Source: JAXGPX01 sp040766745
Lineage (GTDB): Bacteria; Bacillota; Sulfobacillia; Fermentithermobacillales; Fermentithermobacillaceae
Length of the DNA: 64,000 nucleotides
Direction: 5' to 3'
Assembly (NCBI GenBank): GCA_040766745.1
Contig: JAXGPX010000002.1
Span: 434,001-498,000 of the forward strand
Every line of letters begins with the position of its first letter. Within the stretch, counting starts at the first letter, position 1. Shown here in pieces: positions 41,822 through 50,716 of this stretch. Both the position numbers and the translations under genes were made by a program. The notes beneath the pieces were generated by a model. It was not told the origin of the DNA. It was given only the letters and a program-made list of their open reading frames with translations, and ran no database searches.

Positions 41822-43762
41822 TTGAATAGCAAACTATGGAAAAGCCTTGCAGTTTATGTCTTGCTCATGTTCGTAGCAATTTCTCTTGCTGATCTTTTTA
41901 CCCCCAAGGATCAGTTCAACGAAGTAGACTTTAATCAATTCCTTTCATACCTGGAAGGTGGAAAGATATCTACAGCTACGGTAACTGATCAGAAAGCGGC
42001 TACCGGTACTGTTACGGGGACTCTAAAGGATGGCACCAAGTTCAAAACTGTCATTCCAATTGATCCTGACTTGTACCAGATGCTGGTTGCCTCAGGGGCT
42101 GTAGTGCAGCTAAGGCTGCCACAAGAGCCGTCGTGGTGGGTGACTCTTCTTTCAAACCTGTTACCGGCGCTGCTAATGGTTGGGCTGTTTTTCTATATGC
42201 TTCAGCAGACCCAGGGCGGAGGAAAGCAAGTAATGCAGTTTGGCAGATCAAGAGCCAGGTTGCAGTCTGATTCCCACGAGAAAGTGACTTTTGATGATGT
42301 TGCAGGCTGCGACGAAGCTAAAGAAGAACTGCAGGAAATTGTAGATTTTCTGAAGCATCCCAAGAAGTATGTTGAGATGGGCGCAAGAATACCCAAGGGG
42401 GTTCTGCTTTTTGGGGCGCCAGGTACCGGCAAGACTTACTTGGCCAAGGCCGTTGCAGGTGAAGCCGGTGTTCCATTCCTGTCAATCAGCGGTTCTGACT
42501 TTGTCGAAATGTTTGTTGGTGTTGGAGCTGCCAGAGTCAGGGATCTTTTTGAACAGGCCAAGAAACGCGCTCCTGCAATTGTGTTTATCGATGAGATAGA
42601 CGCAGTGGGCCGTATGCGCGGTGCCGGTATGGGTGGCGGACACGACGAACGGGAGCAGACTCTGAACCAGCTGTTAGTGGAGATGGACGGCTTTAGCGTA
42701 AATCAGGGAATCATAGTTATGGCTGCAACTAACAGGCCTGACATTCTCGATTCAGCCTTGCTGAGGCCAGGCAGGTTTGATCGCCAGGTAATTCTTGATA
42801 AACCTGACTTGAACGCACGGACTGAGATCCTTAAGGTCCATAGCCGGGGCAAGCCCCTTGCTAAAGAAGTAGACTTGGAAGTTCTGGCCAAGGCTACTCC
42901 TGGATTTACACCTGCAGATCTGGAAAACGTCATTAATGAGGCTGCACTCTTAGCGGCAAGGCATAAGAAGAGACGCATTGGAATGCACGAGTTAGAGGAA
43001 GCTGTTCAGAGAGTAGTTGCAGGGCCCAGGAAGAAGTCTAGGATAATTAGTGAAAAAGAGAAACGGGTCATAGCATTCCACGAGGCAGGGCATGCTCTCG
43101 TAGCCAACATGCTTCCAAATGCTGATCCAGTTCATGAAGTTGCGATTATCTCCAGGGGAGGAGCTCTTGGGTATACCCTTCAGCTTCCAACTGAGGACCG
43201 GTACCTTGTAACAAAGTCTGAAATTCTTGATAGGGTTACGTCGGCATTGGCTGGCCGGGCTGCTGAGGAGATGATTTTTTCTGAAGTGTCAAGCGGTGCT
43301 GCCAATGACCTTGAAGTAGCGACTCACCTGGTTCGAAGAATGATAATGGAGTTTGGCATGTCTGAGAAGCTGGGCCCTCTTACTTTCGGCAAGAAAGAAG
43401 GCCAGGTGTTTCTAGGAAGAGATCTGGCAAGAGAGAGGGACTTTTCAGAGGAGATAGCCGCTGCCATTGATCAAGAAGAAAGAAAGATAATCAATGAATG
43501 TTATGATCGGGCCAAGACTATACTGAGTGAAAACACAGATAGTCTCATCCTAGTTGCTGAAACCCTTCTGGAAAGGGAGACTCTGAAAGCTGAGGAGTTT
43601 GAAAGCCTGCTTTCAGGGAAAGCCTTGGAGAAAAAGGACTCCACTAAGAACCAGGTTGCTGATGAAGCCCTTGAGAACGCTGAGGGGGTTTCCGAGAAAG
43701 GGTTTGGCCGTGAAGTAAAGGCTCCGGGAGGTAGGGTGACTCCTGTCCCTGAGGTGCAATAA
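41822..43762 (+). CDS. ftsH: ATP-dependent zinc metalloprotease FtsH
   Basis: A membrane AAA+ protease that degrades misfolded and regulatory proteins. From TTG 41822 it has 646 residues. Two transmembrane segments (about residues 5-23 and 105-125) flank an extracytoplasmic domain. The AAA domain has Walker A GAPGTGKT near residue 198, Walker B IVFIDEIDA near 254, and the second region of homology (MAATNRPDILDSALLRPGRFDRQV). The protease domain has the zinc site HEAGH near residue 420. TTG 41822 has GAGAGGGGG eight bases upstream; ATG 41804 would leave no ribosome site. A terminator follows. Confidence 0.97.
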   Translation: MNSKLWKSLAVYVLLMFVAISLADLFTPKDQFNEVDFNQFLSYLEGGKISTATVTDQKAATGTVTGTLKDGTKFKTVIPIDPDLYQMLVASGAVVQLRLPQEPSWWVTLLSNLLPALLMVGLFFYMLQQTQGGGKQVMQFGRSRARLQSDSHEKVTFDDVAGCDEAKEELQEIVDFLKHPKKYVEMGARIPKGVLLFGAPGTGKTYLAKAVAGEAGVPFLSISGSDFVEMFVGVGAARVRDLFEQAKKRAPAIVFIDEIDAVGRMRGAGMGGGHDEREQTLNQLLVEMDGFSVNQGIIVMAATNRPDILDSALLRPGRFDRQVILDKPDLNARTEILKVHSRGKPLAKEVDLEVLAKATPGFTPADLENVINEAALLAARHKKRRIGMHELEEAVQRVVAGPRKKSRIISEKEKRVIAFHEAGHALVANMLPNADPVHEVAIISRGGALGYTLQLPTEDRYLVTKSEILDRVTSALAGRAAEEMIFSEVSSGAANDLEVATHLVRRMIMEFGMSEKLGPLTFGKKEGQVFLGRDLARERDFSEEIAAAIDQEERKIINECYDRAKTILSENTDSLILVAETLLERETLKAEEFESLLSGKALEKKDSTKNQVADEALENAEGVSEKGFGREVKAPGGRVTPVPEVQ

Positions 43763-43803
43763 CAACGATCACTGTAATAATGGGGAAGAATATCTGAAAA
43801 CTG

Positions 43804-43836
43804 CAGCCGCCGGCTATTACGGCGGCTGTTTACTTT
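43804..43836 (+). terminator. Rho-independent terminator after ftsH
   Basis: CAGCCGCCG (43804-43812) and CGGCGGCTG (43820-43828) form a 9-bp stem with a seven-base loop followed by TTTACTTT. Confidence 0.9.
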
Positions 43837-43952
43837 AGGCTGGAAATTTGCTGCCCCACCTGTGAACAAGGGGAGTGTAACTGGGGGAAGGACTTAATGG
43901 GTTTTGTGAAGAATGTGAACAAAACATACATTCGATTTTCGGTGGGATTTAA

Positions 43953-44708
43953 GTGAAGCCTAAGCATCCGTATGTTGGTTTCGCCAGAGTCTATGACGAA
44001 ATTATGTTTGATGTCCCTTATAGCCAATGGCTCAAGTATATTGAAGCCATCTGGTCTTTTCATTCTTTTTCTCCCAACACTGTACTGGATTTAGCATGTG
44101 GTACAGGGAACATGGCTTTGTGCCTGGCAAAACACGGCTATACAGTAACAGGAGTCGACAGTTCCAATCATATGTTGGATGTCGCCAGGAAAAAGGCCGG
44201 CCAGGAAGGGCTGTTTATCTCATTCATTCACCAGGATATGCGGACTTTGAAAACAGACTGCGTTTTCGACGCAGTGGTCTGTGTATTCGACAGCCTCAAC
44301 TACCTTCTCAAACCATCGGATATCAAGTCCTGTTTTAGGTCTGTGTTCCAGGCGGTGCGGCCTGGTGGGTATTTTGTGTTTGACGTGAACACTCCCTTCC
44401 GGTTGTCGACCATAGCCAGGGATACGAGCGTGTTTAATGGTGATTGGTATTTTGTGGTGTGGAGGGATTTCTGGGATGCAAGGAATAAATGGTGGCAGGT
44501 TAATCTTACAGGGTTCATCAAAGATGACGGCCAGTGGTGCAGGTTCGACGAAATTCACAGAGAAAGGGCATTTCCTACTGAATATATAGCTGAATGGCTT
44601 GAAGAAGCAGGGTTCATTGTAGAAGGTATCTACGAACCAAACTCGATGAGGCCCGCTTCTGACACAACCCTGAGAGCATATTTTGCTGCCCGTAAGCCTG
44701 GAGGTTAA
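43953..44708 (+). CDS. Class I SAM-dependent methyltransferase
   Basis: A 251-residue Rossmann-type methyltransferase. Motif I TVLDLACGTGNMALCLAKHG is at about residues 43-62, the acidic ribose-binding residue in VTGVDSS follows, and FDAVVCVFDSLNYLL is motif IV. The substrate is unknown; this family (YqeM-like, with a C-terminal beta domain containing WWQVNLTGFI) is common in Firmicutes and acts on small molecules or RNA. The GTG start follows CGGTGGG. It lies between the ftsH terminator and the M16 pair and may be cotranscribed with the latter, 110 bases downstream. Confidence 0.85.
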   Translation: MKPKHPYVGFARVYDEIMFDVPYSQWLKYIEAIWSFHSFSPNTVLDLACGTGNMALCLAKHGYTVTGVDSSNHMLDVARKKAGQEGLFISFIHQDMRTLKTDCVFDAVVCVFDSLNYLLKPSDIKSCFRSVFQAVRPGGYFVFDVNTPFRLSTIARDTSVFNGDWYFVVWRDFWDARNKWWQVNLTGFIKDDGQWCRFDEIHRERAFPTEYIAEWLEEAGFIVEGIYEPNSMRPASDTTLRAYFAARKPGG

Positions 44709-44824
44709 GGCTGATTTGGGCATTCCCGTGTGCATGCAAAAGAAGCCGAGATGAATCCCGGTTGGGCTGTGAAACAACAGGAATTTGCACATGATAAGAG
44801 AGTGATAGAACAGGTGGTGTGGAA

Positions 44825-46171
44825 ATGGGTGAAGTTGGAGCCAATCAGAATGAAGGCTGGTTCAAAACTGTCACGATTGAACCGGGGATAGTTTTTCGCT
44901 ACCTTCCGGAATCAAAATGGAAAACCCTTTCTATAAATGTGTTTTGCCAGGTTCCAGTTGTAGAGGACAGACTTACTTCCCTGGCTCTCGTACCCAGGTT
45001 GGCCCGGAGGGGTACGGAGAGTCTGCCGACATTGCAAGCCATGTCCCGGTTTCTTGAGGAAATGTACGGAGCGGGTATAGGCGCTGATGCCAGAAAAGTT
45101 GGGCCTATTCAAGTCATAAGGTTCGGTATCGATATACCGTCGCCTGAGTATCTTGATGCAGTTATATTCGGCAAACCTGATGGCTCAATTGTTTCAAAGG
45201 CATTGTCTTTCATATGGGATGTTGCAACCCGGCCTTACCTTGAAAATGGGGCTTATTCCAGAGACACATTTGATGTCGAAAGAAACGATCACAGGCGCGA
45301 CATAATCGGGATGATCAATAATCGTCCGTCCTACGCTGCAGTTCGTTTGGTTGAGGAGCTTTCAAGAGGTGACCCCAGAGGGCTTCCGGCATGGGGTTCT
45401 TTGGACGGCCTGGATTCTGTTGATCCGAAAACCACATGGGAGATTTGGAAGGAGACTCTTTCGCATTGCCCTATTAGCATTTATGCAGTTGGTGAAGGTG
45501 CGTGTGAGGTAGGCGAGATCCTAAGCAAGAACGGGCTTGAGTTCCCATGCGGTAGGGCAGATCACATATGGGACATTGGAAAAGAACTGGCCCCGCCTGC
45601 ATTACCACAAGACGTCCTTCGTGTTGAAGATTGCCTTTCGGGAGCCCAGACCATATTGTGTATGGCCTTCTATACCGGGATCCGCGAGGGCGATCCCAGA
45701 TTGCCTGCACTGCTGTTTTGTGACGGGATTCTCGGAGGTTTTCCTCATTCTAAACTGTTTTCAGTAGTTCGGGAAAAGGAAAGCCTTGCTTATTTTGCAG
45801 ATACATCGCCAAATACGTGGCGTGGCCTGATCATGGCTATAGCCGGAATCTCAGACGAGGATAGGGGCAGGGTAGAGGAACTTATTGTTCAGCAGGTCGA
45901 GGCAGTTCGGCGGGGTGAGATTTCCCAGCAGGAAATGGATAATACCAGGATAGGTTTGATTCGCAGGCTTAGGACAGAAAGTGATTCCCAGAGTTCTCTT
46001 GTGCGACGCTTACTAACTCACGAAATTTTTGGCGGTGCGCCTACTGAAGAAGAAATTGTCCAGGGTATTTTGAAAGTCACCAAGCAAGATATAGTAGATG
46101 TGGCGTCTCAGGCCGAACTAAAGGCAGTGTATGCCCTCAGAGCGAAGGGTGATGATGCTGTTGCTGAATAG
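44825..46171 (+). CDS. M16 peptidase-like protein without zinc motif (YmfF/EF-P modification-associated type)
   Basis: The 448-residue product has the M16 two-domain alpha-beta architecture: LALVPRLARRGTESLPTLQAMSRFLEEMYGAG near residues 45-76, and AFYTGIREGDPRLPALLFCDGILGG with a SKLFSVVREKESLAYF stretch. It lacks the HxxEH zinc-binding motif, as expected of the inactive subunit of a paired M16 peptidase. The active partner follows with overlapping reading frames. In Bacillus the homologous ymfF-ymfH pair is linked to EF-P modification and processing; the exact substrate is unclear. ATG 44825 or GTG 44819 can start it. Confidence 0.88.
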   Translation: MGEVGANQNEGWFKTVTIEPGIVFRYLPESKWKTLSINVFCQVPVVEDRLTSLALVPRLARRGTESLPTLQAMSRFLEEMYGAGIGADARKVGPIQVIRFGIDIPSPEYLDAVIFGKPDGSIVSKALSFIWDVATRPYLENGAYSRDTFDVERNDHRRDIIGMINNRPSYAAVRLVEELSRGDPRGLPAWGSLDGLDSVDPKTTWEIWKETLSHCPISIYAVGEGACEVGEILSKNGLEFPCGRADHIWDIGKELAPPALPQDVLRVEDCLSGAQTILCMAFYTGIREGDPRLPALLFCDGILGGFPHSKLFSVVREKESLAYFADTSPNTWRGLIMAIAGISDEDRGRVEELIVQQVEAVRRGEISQQEMDNTRIGLIRRLRTESDSQSSLVRRLLTHEIFGGAPTEEEIVQGILKVTKQDIVDVASQAELKAVYALRAKGDDAVAE

Positions 46172-47450
46172 GCTTACAACTCTAAAAGACGATCTTCTTA
46201 ACGAAGAGATTCACGGCGCAATCATTGATGGTATCACTGTCTTTGTGTTGCCCAAGAAAGGCTTCCGCAGAAAATATGCAGAAGTCTTTATTAACTACGG
46301 CTCTAACGACAATGCTTTTATACCCTACGGTACACAGGCCCCGGTCCATGTTCCGCCTGGTATCGCTCATTTTTTGGAGCACAAGATGTTTGAAAAGCCA
46401 TGGGGCGAGGCATTTTCGGCATTTGCAAGTATAGGCGCTTCGGCCAACGCCTATACAGGAAACAACTACACTTCGTATTTGTTTTGGACTCTTGAAAATT
46501 ACGAAAAGGCCCTCGAACTTTTAATGGAAGTGGTGTTTTCACCGTATTTTACCGATGAGACTGTAGAGAAGGAAAAGGGCATTATCTCGCAAGAGATCCG
46601 GATGTATGAAGACCAACCTTCTTCACGCCTTTTCAAAGAGACCATTTCTACACTTTACTTTGAACACCCGGTTCGCCTGGATATCGCCGGCACCGAAGAC
46701 TCCATAAAGGAGATTACAAAGGATCTTCTCTACTTGTGTCACAGCAATTTCTACTGTGGCCCTAATACGAGCCTTTTCATGGCAGGAGACTTTGAACCCG
46801 AAGATGCTTTTGCTACTGCTGCAAGAATCATTGCCAGATTTGTTCCAGAGGCTCGGGAGGCCCCTAAACGTGTCAGGCCTGACGAGCCTGCTGAGGTTGG
46901 CGGTAATGTCAGTATCCCTATGCCGGTACCTACTCCCCTACTTCAAGTGGGGTGGAAAGATAATAGACTCTTAGATGGCCAGGAAATGATTCGCAGGGAA
47001 CTTGCAACAACGTTACTGCTTGACATCATATTCGGAAAGAGCTCACCGTTTTTTGCCCGTGTTTACGAGGAAGGGTTGGCTGATGATCTCAGTTTCTCGT
47101 ATGAGGCGTGGCCAGATTACGCATTTTCTCTTGTTGCCGCTGAAAGCGAGGAGCCAGGACGGCTGATTGACATGATTTTACACGAAGTAGACAGGATCCG
47201 GCGGGAAGGTTTTTCAAAGGAAGATTTCGAGAGGAAGAAGAAGGCTGCTCTTGGGCGATTTATCACATTGTTTAACTCTTTCGATGCTGTGGGCCAGACA
47301 CAGGTTCATCTGTTCAAAGTAGGGCAGGACGTGTTTTCTTATGGCTCCATGCTAAGGGATCTTGAAGTAGACGCTCTTTGGGCCGGCCTAGACTGCTTTG
47401 ATGTGGCGAGAAGCGCAAATGTTATTATCAAGAATGATAATGCAAATTGA
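46155..47450 (+). CDS. M16 family zinc peptidase (YmfH type)
   Basis: A peptidase of about 431 residues with the inverted zinc motif HFLEH (in GIAHFLEHKMFEKPWG, near residue 76) and the downstream glutamate in EKEKGIISQEIRMYEDQP. It also has YNNYTSY-like ANAYTGNNYTSYLF, typical of the processing peptidase family. It forms a pair with the preceding inactive M16 protein, overlapping it by 17-41 bases. Start is uncertain: in-frame candidates are 46131 (ATG), 46152 and 46155 (ATG), or 46161 (TTG); AAGGG at 46145-46149 best suits the later ones. Confidence 0.9.
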   Translation: MLLLNRLTTLKDDLLNEEIHGAIIDGITVFVLPKKGFRRKYAEVFINYGSNDNAFIPYGTQAPVHVPPGIAHFLEHKMFEKPWGEAFSAFASIGASANAYTGNNYTSYLFWTLENYEKALELLMEVVFSPYFTDETVEKEKGIISQEIRMYEDQPSSRLFKETISTLYFEHPVRLDIAGTEDSIKEITKDLLYLCHSNFYCGPNTSLFMAGDFEPEDAFATAARIIARFVPEAREAPKRVRPDEPAEVGGNVSIPMPVPTPLLQVGWKDNRLLDGQEMIRRELATTLLLDIIFGKSSPFFARVYEEGLADDLSFSYEAWPDYAFSLVAAESEEPGRLIDMILHEVDRIRREGFSKEDFERKKKAALGRFITLFNSFDAVGQTQVHLFKVGQDVFSYGSMLRDLEVDALWAGLDCFDVARSANVIIKNDNAN

Positions 47451-47485
47451 GCTAGGAGAAGGCAGAACCGGGAGGAGATGGACAT

Positions 47486-49006
47486 ATGACTGTTGTCTTT
47501 GACGGAAAAGCCATGGCTGTATCAGAGATAGCAAGAGTTGCCCGGGCTTGGGAAGAAGCAGCCCTATCAGATGAAGCCAGGTTAAAAATAGAGCGTTCCC
47601 ATGGACTGGTTAAGCAAGCTATTGCACGTAAAGCAAGGGTTTATGGCATAAATACAGGATTTGGCAAGTTTGCTGATGTACCTATATCCCAGGAGGACCT
47701 TGTACACCTTCAGGAGAATTTGGTAAGAAGCCATTCTGCCGGAGTTGGTTCCCTTTTTCCCCTGGAGGAAGTTCGAGGGGCCATGGCTTTGAGAGCTAAT
47801 GCCTTGGCCAGAGGAATGTCAGGAGTGAGGCTTAGCACCGTTCAACGTATTGTTGACCTACTCAACTCCGGTGTAGTGCCTTGTGTACCTGAGAAGGGTT
47901 CTGTAGGCGCCAGCGGCGATTTAGCTCCTTTGGCACATATTGCCCTTGTGCTCATAGGAGAAGGGCAGGCCTGGTATGAAGGGGAAGTCATGCCAGGCAA
48001 AGAGGCCTTAGGACGGGCAGGTTTAAACCCTCTTAGCCTTGATGCAAAAGAAGGCCTAGCGCTTACCAATGGAGTTCAGATGACGGCCGGAGTTTTGGCT
48101 CTTGCAGTAGACACAGGCCAAAGATTGGCAAGGGCGGCCGATATTATTGCATCACTTACAGGACAAGCCTTGAGAGCAATAATAGATGCTTACGATGACG
48201 GGATACTGAGTTTGCGCCCACAGATTGGAGCCAGAGAGGTTGGATCCAATTTACGGACATTGCTGTCAGGATCAAGGCTGGTTACTGTATCGGGCCAGGT
48301 TAGAATTCAAGACCCATATGTGTTAAGATGCATTCCCCAGGTCCATGGGGCTGTGCGCCAGGCTCTTTGCCATGTTGAGTCTGTCGTAGAGATAGAAAGC
48401 GGTTCTGCAACTGATAATCCACTGGTTCTTGAAGACGGAAGAATACTGTCAGGCGGCAATTTCCACGGCCAGCCTCTTGCTGTTGCCGGGGACTATTTGG
48501 GCCTTTCTTTGTGTTCTCTTGGGAACATTTCTGAGCGAAGGATAGCCAGGCTCATGGACCCTGCCAAGAGCGGGATGCCGGCCTTCCTGATTGCTGACGG
48601 CGGGCTTAAATCAGGGTTTATGCTTGCTCAATATACGGCGGCTGCACTGGTATCAGAGAACAAGGTGCTGTCTCATCCAGCCAGCGTCGATACTGTACCT
48701 ACATCTGCAGACCAAGAAGATCATGTGAGCATGTCTACAATTGCAGCCAGGAAAGCAAGGGACATAGCCCGTAATGTTTCTTATGTGCTGGCCGTAGAAT
48801 ACTTAAGTGCCTGCCAGGCTCTGGAATTTACGGACAAGAGCTTACTGTCTCCGGCGGGAAAGGCTGCTTACACTCTTATGCGGAACAAGGTTCCGGCCCT
48901 TGTTGATGACAGGCCCTTAAGCCGGGACATAGAACTGGCCATGGGCTTGATTGTGTCTGGAGAGTTAGGAATGGCGGTACAGAAAGAGACGGGCAATCTA
49001 TACTAA
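47486..49006 (+). CDS. hutH: Histidine ammonia-lyase
   Basis: HutH deaminates histidine to urocanate. The 506-residue protein has the prosthetic-group tripeptide in VGASGDLAPLAH, with Ala-Ser-Gly at residues 142-144, the place where MIO forms. It also has YGINTGFGKFADV and a GSATDNPLVLEDGRILSGGNFHG block with active-site residues. Length is normal. GGGAGGAG precedes ATG 47486. hutI follows two bases after its stop, but urocanase (hutU) is not in the window. Confidence 0.97.
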   Translation: MTVVFDGKAMAVSEIARVARAWEEAALSDEARLKIERSHGLVKQAIARKARVYGINTGFGKFADVPISQEDLVHLQENLVRSHSAGVGSLFPLEEVRGAMALRANALARGMSGVRLSTVQRIVDLLNSGVVPCVPEKGSVGASGDLAPLAHIALVLIGEGQAWYEGEVMPGKEALGRAGLNPLSLDAKEGLALTNGVQMTAGVLALAVDTGQRLARAADIIASLTGQALRAIIDAYDDGILSLRPQIGAREVGSNLRTLLSGSRLVTVSGQVRIQDPYVLRCIPQVHGAVRQALCHVESVVEIESGSATDNPLVLEDGRILSGGNFHGQPLAVAGDYLGLSLCSLGNISERRIARLMDPAKSGMPAFLIADGGLKSGFMLAQYTAAALVSENKVLSHPASVDTVPTSADQEDHVSMSTIAARKARDIARNVSYVLAVEYLSACQALEFTDKSLLSPAGKAAYTLMRNKVPALVDDRPLSRDIELAMGLIVSGELGMAVQKETGNLY

Positions 49007-49020
49007 CGGTGGTGCTTGAA

Positions 49021-50316
49021 ATGGGCAACGCTAATGTATCGAGAAATCGCGAAAAAGTCCAAGCTGATCTTGCTATAACCAATATCGGTCAGCTTCTTAC
49101 AATCAGGCCGGGTGACGGGCCCAAGAGGGGTGCCGGCGCCAGGGATTTGGGAGTTATAGAGGGAGCCTTTATTGCTTCAAATAAAGGGGAAGTTGCAGCC
49201 CTTGGCTCACAGGATTTGTTTGAGCAGGAAGTGTCTCTAACTCCGGGAGCCAAAGTCATTGATGCCCAAGGCAAGATTGTAGCTCCGGGTTTCGTTGACG
49301 CCCATACCCACCTGGTATTCGGTGGGTGGCGCTACAATGAATACGGCCTGCGATGCCAGGGTGTTTCTTACCTGGAAATTGCTGAAAAGGGCGGCGGGAT
49401 CATGAGCACTGTAGAAGCTACAAGGCGGGCATCCTTTGCCGAGCTTGTTCAGAGAACCCTTGGTTTTCTTGATGAAATGCTTCGGCTTGGAACTACTTCC
49501 TGTGAGGCTAAGAGTGGTTATGGCTTGACCCTGGAAAGCGAGATCAAGCAACTGGAAGTCATACAGGAGTGCAACCAACGTCACCACGTGGATCTGGTCC
49601 CGACCTTCCTGGGCGCCCACGCAATACCCTCAGAGTTCAGAAATGACCGACAGGGGTACATTAAGAGAGTAATTGATATGTTTGGGCCTGTTAGGGAAAA
49701 AGGCCTGGCAGTATTCGCCGATGTTTTCTGCGATGCCGGAAACTTTACCATAGAAGAAAGCCGGTATATTCTGGAAAAGGCCAGGGACAATGGATTTGAG
49801 ATGAAACTTCATGCAGACGAACTGGAGAATACAGGTGCCACTGAACTGGCCTGCGACCTTGGGGCAGTATCATGTGATCACTTGATCAAAGTCTCGCGTG
49901 AAGGGATAAACAGGCTTTCGGATTCTAATACAATCGCTGTGTTGCTCCCTGCAACTTCTTGTTATTTAGGCGAGTTTCCCGGTGCCCCTGGCCGAGAAAT
50001 GCTTGACCGGGGAGTTGCTGTAGCTCTGGCTACAGATTTTAACCCCGGTACCTCGACTGCCATGTCTATGCCCCTATGTATGACTCTTGCCTGTTCTGCG
50101 TTGGGGTTCTCCCCTGAAGAGGCCTTTGTGGCAGCAACATGGAATGCAGCATGGGCATCTGGGCTTGGGGGCCGGGTGGGAGGATTCGGGCCTGGATTCC
50201 TTATGGATGCAGTCATTTTTGATGCTATGGACTACAAGGAGATTCCTTACAGGTTCGGAACCAATCTCGTTTCTGCCGTAATAAAAAGAGGAAAGTTAGT
50301 GGTCGAGAAGAACTAA
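49021..50316 (+). CDS. hutI: Imidazolonepropionase
   Basis: HutI opens the imidazolone ring to give formiminoglutamate. The 431-residue amidohydrolase has the metal motif VDAHTHLVFGG near residue 95, SGYGLTLESEIKQL, and the metal-binding segment KLHADELENTGATELACDLGAVSCDHL. It ends with the conserved ATDFNPGTSTAMSMPL. Start ATG 49021 follows GGTGGTG; GTG 49009 is an alternative four codons earlier. Cotranscribed with hutH. The third gene hutU is missing from the neighbourhood, so the pathway must be completed elsewhere. Confidence 0.96.
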   Translation: MGNANVSRNREKVQADLAITNIGQLLTIRPGDGPKRGAGARDLGVIEGAFIASNKGEVAALGSQDLFEQEVSLTPGAKVIDAQGKIVAPGFVDAHTHLVFGGWRYNEYGLRCQGVSYLEIAEKGGGIMSTVEATRRASFAELVQRTLGFLDEMLRLGTTSCEAKSGYGLTLESEIKQLEVIQECNQRHHVDLVPTFLGAHAIPSEFRNDRQGYIKRVIDMFGPVREKGLAVFADVFCDAGNFTIEESRYILEKARDNGFEMKLHADELENTGATELACDLGAVSCDHLIKVSREGINRLSDSNTIAVLLPATSCYLGEFPGAPGREMLDRGVAVALATDFNPGTSTAMSMPLCMTLACSALGFSPEEAFVAATWNAAWASGLGGRVGGFGPGFLMDAVIFDAMDYKEIPYRFGTNLVSAVIKRGKLVVEKN

Positions 50317-50346
50317 GTTTAAGTTTCAAGGTAATAACGTTAAGTC

Positions 50347-50376
50347 TTGAGCGAACCATTCTTAACAAACTATAAT
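50347..50376 (+). promoter_or_regulatory. Sigma-A promoter upstream of the small membrane protein
   Basis: TTGAGC (50347-50352), 18 bases, TATAAT (50371-50376). The transcript would start near 50383, which argues that translation starts at TTG 50394 and not at TTG 50376. Confidence 0.65.
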
Positions 50377-50393
50377 TGCAGGTGGTGAAGGAT

Positions 50394-50633
50394 TTGAGCC
50401 AGGATAAAGGAGTTCTTGAAGGTCACAGGGAAAGAGACCTAGAAAAGGAGTTTCGTCCCAAATTTCAAGAATACGAGGAATGGAGAGCCTCGCAGCAGGG
50501 TGAAGAACCAGAGTTAGAGAAAACTCCGGCTTCAACAAGTGAGCAGAAGAAGGGATTTGGAAAACTGGACCTTGTGTTTCTCGGAGTTGGTTTTCTAGTA
50601 GCCATGCTTTGGCGAGGATGCAAAGGATCGTAG
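50394..50633 (+). CDS. Small C-terminally anchored membrane protein, hypothetical
   Basis: Unrecognised 79-residue protein. The N-terminal two thirds are charged and probably helical (RERDLEKEFRPKFQEYEEWRASQQGEE), then a Thr/Ser/Pro linker. One C-terminal hydrophobic segment (LDLVFLGVGFLVAMLW) ends in a basic tail CKGS, so it looks tail-anchored with its N-terminus in the cytoplasm. A promoter lies directly upstream and fhs follows 80 bases later. Any functional link with folate metabolism is only positional. Confidence 0.65.
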   Translation: MSQDKGVLEGHRERDLEKEFRPKFQEYEEWRASQQGEEPELEKTPASTSEQKKGFGKLDLVFLGVGFLVAMLWRGCKGS

Positions 50634-50716
50634 AATTCAACCTAACAATGATTGAGCCTTCCGGCTAGTCCTTCTTACTGCCTAGGATACTATGTATGAA
50701 GAAAGGGGAGTTGACT